Below are positions 61,104-64,000 of a DNA stretch of 64,000 nucleotides, one piece after another. The position numbers were made by a program, and so were the translations under genes. Source of the DNA: Poronia punctata. Taxonomy: Eukaryota > Ascomycota > Sordariomycetes > Xylariales > Xylariaceae. The notes below the pieces were generated by a model that saw only the letters and a list, made by a program, of their open reading frames with translations, was not told where the DNA came from and ran no database searches. The stretch spans positions 62,001 to 126,000 of the forward strand of contig MU401523.1 in NCBI GenBank assembly GCA_022579005.1. The letters run 5' to 3'. Within the stretch, counting starts at the first letter, position 1. The number at the start of each line of letters is the position of its first letter.

Positions 61104-62152
61104 TTATTTCTTACCAAGACGATACTCGGCCCACACTTTCCGCATCCGAGCAGACTGGCCGGGCGTAAACTCATTCATGCAACTATCAGGCGAATAGTCC
61201 ATATAGTTATGAATCGAGTCCTTCCCGGGCTTCTTCGGACAAGAATCCTTACCCTCGTCGCACTTGAAGCTGGCGGTATTCTGTGCCGGCGTGTCCTTGA
61301 TGCGGTCGTGCGGACCATCACAATCCCCGCCGTAAAACGGGTGCAACAGGCCGAGCCAGTGGCCGATCTCGTGAGTGGCCGTCCGGCCTAGCCATTTCCC
61401 GTTGCCCCCGCCCGGCAGGGTGCCGGCGACGATCAGGATGCCGTCGTTCCACCACGCGGGCGACTCCTTCTCCACGTCTTTCTTCGGCAGGTACGTGTAC
61501 CCCAGCAGGCCGCCCAGGCTGCGCACGATGTAGATGTTCAGGGTCGCGTACGAGCCTCGTCGCAGCGTCTTCTTCATCAGCGTCTCGCCCGCTCCGCTCC
61601 AGCCCTTTAGGGCCCATTCTTCGTTGTCTGTACGGGTTATGTCGACGAGCTCGAATCGGATGTTGTGTGGGGCGAAATCCTCTTTGTTGTTGTTGTAGGT
61701 AACCGTCAGTTTTTTTTTTTTTTTTTTTTGTTCATGTGGCTCCAATACCCTATGTTAATGTATAGGGGCAGAGATATGATATATATGACTTACTATTGAT
61801 GACGACAAGCTGGTCCTTGAGCACCAGATTCGATAGCGGAAGATAGTCGCCTAATTTGAATTGTTAGTTTACATCAATCAATCAATCAATCAACGAGGTA
61901 AAGTAAATTAAAAAAGAAGTAAAAAAACTTACCGCCGTAGACGTCATGGAAGAGAATCTGGACCGTGATAACATCCGTATGGGGCCAGAGTACGGGAAAC
62001 ATGGCCTCTTCCTCTCTGGCCATCCTCTCCATGTCGGCGAGGAACTCGTCTGGGACTTCCGTGCCACACAGAGACGTGTTGCCGTGAGGCATCCCCATCG
62101 CCAGCATGATACTGGCGAGTATAACGAAAACAAGGAAGCACAGAGAAGCCAT
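61104..62152 (-). CDS. Secreted zinc metalloprotease, M43 family (pappalysin-like)
   Basis: Minus-strand exons 62152-61933, 61850-61794 and 61681-61104 give 284 aa. The ATG at 62152 starts a signal peptide (ASLCFLVFVILASIMLAMG). The catalytic motif HEIGHWLGLLH (196-206) is the HExxHxxGxxH zinc site of metzincins. A Met-turn NYMDYSPDSC follows, and paired cysteines point to an extracellular, disulfide-bonded protein. The last join is inferred: the AAG acceptor at 61682 gives VVINKDFAPHNIRFEL, which lines up with the family without a gap. The alternative frame through the T-run (61710-61729) would add a poly-Lys stretch and has no acceptor. Fungal M43B proteases degrade extracellular protein and are often linked to virulence or nutrition. 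Related fungal proteins are about 280-300 residues long. Confidence 0.92.
61710..61729. repeat. Homopolymer T-run in intron 2 of the M43 gene
   Basis: Twenty T on the plus strand, hence poly-A on the transcribed strand, inside the intron between exons 2 and 3. Confidence 0.85.
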
Positions 62153-64000
62153 GTTGATACCCAGGTCTTGAAAAGAAAAGGAGGGAAAAAAAAAAAGGTA
62201 GACTTGGAGTGATAGCTGTAAGAGGGACTGTAGTGATAAGATGTAAATGTAAAAAAAGAAAAAAAGTTGGGAATAGTAGTTGATGAGTTAGGTGAAGAAG
62301 AGAAGAGCGATGGGCAGTCTTTCTGGTAGGAATTCTGTCACAGTTCACAGTTCACACTGCCAGGGGGGGTCCGTAAATGACTTCTTGTTATTGCACAAGG
62401 AGGGAGGTTTTCTCTGAGAAGCAGAGGTCTCCTGTATCTACTTATATAGGCCTATCGGTGTAGACTTGGTCTATACACGTAGGTGCTGGGCCCGGTCTAT
62501 ACACGTTGCCAGGCTTGCAGAGACCGGGAACCGTAACAGCCCGAAGTGGGCAGTGTTTGTCTCGTAGGAAATTCCTTGGGAAAACAGTAGAGGACGTGAT
62601 GGAGAAAATACTGTATAACCACAAACGACGGGGAATGTACCCATTGATCTCGACATATTCGCCGCGGGTTTAAACTTTGGGACTGTGTTCTCCTTGGCTA
62701 CCTACATACTTACATACATACACGTAAGTAGATACAGACAAGGGGAAGATACACGGAGGAAGCTTCGGGTTTGTTTACCTCATGAATCTGATCTAACGGG
62801 TTCCTACCTATCATAATGCTTCCTTTCAACACGCCTGGCTCTGGGTTTTTTTTTCTCCAAAAATTATTGACGGGAGTTTGCCGAGAAAATACGCGTCACC
62901 TGCATCGGTTACCAATCTTTTCTGCGCACCGTTGTTGATACGGAGTATGTACGGTACCGATCAAGCTGCTGGGGTACCTGGTCCGGGGTCCATAGAGACG
63001 ATACCAGGCTCAAATATAGACTACTGAGTGTAAAGGTCTACAGTGTAATGAATAAAGGAATCAGTGAAAAAACGTTGAATTCCATGTTTTAGGTATACCC
63101 CAGCACCTATCTACAAAACTAACCTGTTAGCGAAACTCTGATCACAGAGTACAGCGGCGTGGAAGAGTGAAACCGAACCTTCTTCAAAGTACCCAAACGT
63201 ATCGATACTTGAATACATATTTACAATAAAAGCAACCGAAGGGGGTCGCCGGGCTTGAATTCATACTGTACGTTATCCCTTACGGTGGTCCGTGACAAGT
63301 CGCCGGACCTCCGTCTTTCACGTGCCGTTTACTTGATTGTTTACGGGGCAGGGTTAGGGCCGGTCTCAATGCCGCGAGAGACCCTACAGTGCGGCGACGT
63401 GTATTTACATGGACTTGACTTACTAGAACCACACCTGAAAATACAGGATGCAGTCGTAGCCGGGCATTGGCCTGTCTACGGTTGAAACAGGTTTAGATAC
63501 CTAGTATGCAGATGTGAAAGAGGCAAGCAGTGAAAGAAAAGAAAAAGGAAAACCCTGGTTGTAACGAAGGGTCAGAAGGGTCAATGATTGCGAATGGTTC
63601 TCAAGGTACATCCACAGAAGATAAGACAAGGTGGGTACGGTAGTTAACAGAACTAGATAGGTAGGTATCATTGTATCCCGCCGTGATCTTTCACCGTGCG
63701 CATCCGTACAAGTGGATCATTTCGGCACTCCACAACACCGGTTCTCCCGCCTCCCAAGATTAGTCAGTGGGAGACGATTAGTAGGTAGGTAGTTATCGAT
63801 AGATCGACTCAGAGGACACAGACAGATAGATACCTGGGGTTTCCATTTTGTTTGAAAGAGAAACGGAACAAGGTTGTTCCCAATTTACCTATAATTCAGC
63901 TCTAGGTTAGCTTAGCTACCTCTATGTTTTAGAGATGACCTAGGCCTACGGTTAGGAGTATCTTGGACTCTTAGTAGCACTTTACGTGAAAAGCGACAGA
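62153..64000. other. Non-coding to the right end
   Basis: The leader of the M43 protease, with a TATATAAG word on the minus strand near 62442, then about 1.5 kb without a supportable gene. TAGGTAGGTAG strings recur near 63655 and 63780. A 76-codon ATG frame at 63255-63485 has no recognisable feature. Confidence 0.5.

Noticed and set aside
1..64000. CRISPR arrays, rRNA genes, bacterial-type operons
   Set aside because: No regularly spaced repeats, no rRNA-like sequence, and all genes are eukaryotic in structure.

Overview
The window is nuclear DNA of a filamentous ascomycete (Pezizomycotina). I infer a Sordariomycete, but that is weaker than the rest. The evidence is short introns (about 49-150 nt) with GTRNGT donors, CTAAC/CTGAC branch sites and YAG acceptors; fungal families such as a PTH11/rhodopsin-fold receptor, a homeobox factor with a fungal C-terminal domain, a modin-like protein and an N-system amino acid permease; and a 6.5 kb AT-rich block that looks destroyed by repeat-induced point mutation (RIP). 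Coordinates of intron-containing genes are spans; exon boundaries are in each entry and were worked out by eye from splice signals, reading frame and family alignment. Some long open frames begin at TTG, CTG or GTG, so I moved starts to the first plausible ATG.

Left arm (1-13.2 kb): the 3' part of a UbiA-type prenyltransferase, a secreted BBE-type FAD-linked oxidase, an FAD-dependent aromatic-ring-hydroxylase-type monooxygenase and a seven-helix receptor-like membrane protein, all separated by 2-3 kb of gene-free, motif-rich DNA. The first three look like the edge of a meroterpenoid or prenylated-aromatic biosynthetic cluster that continues off the left end.

Housekeeping block (14.4-23.7 kb): a GH78 alpha-L-rhamnosidase (+), an adaptin-binding p34/AAGAB-Irc6-like protein (-), coactosin (-) and translation initiation factor eIF2 gamma (-), the last with eight introns and four exons of 26-39 nt.

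Gene desert (23.7-40.4 kb): about 8.8 kb without a supportable gene, then the RIP-type AT-rich island at about 32.4-38.96 kb, then the long pyrimidine-rich leader of a homeobox transcription factor gene.

Right arm (40.4-64 kb): homeobox factor, cipB-like medium-chain reductase, P4-ATPase lipid flippase (Dnf3-like), modin-like membrane protein of unknown function, AAAP amino acid permease, ornithine cyclodeaminase/mu-crystallin-type enzyme and a secreted M43 metalloprotease. The permease and the cyclodeaminase-type gene converge 207 bp apart and could form a functional pair.

The most unusual genome-scale signal is outside the genes: the octamer TACTCGTA/TACGAGTA occurs 24 times, against about 2 expected by chance, together with the palindrome ACCTAGGT (9 times) and TAGGTAGG/CCTACCTA strings. 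All are essentially confined to non-coding DNA. No rRNA, intact tRNA, CRISPR array or intact transposon was found.
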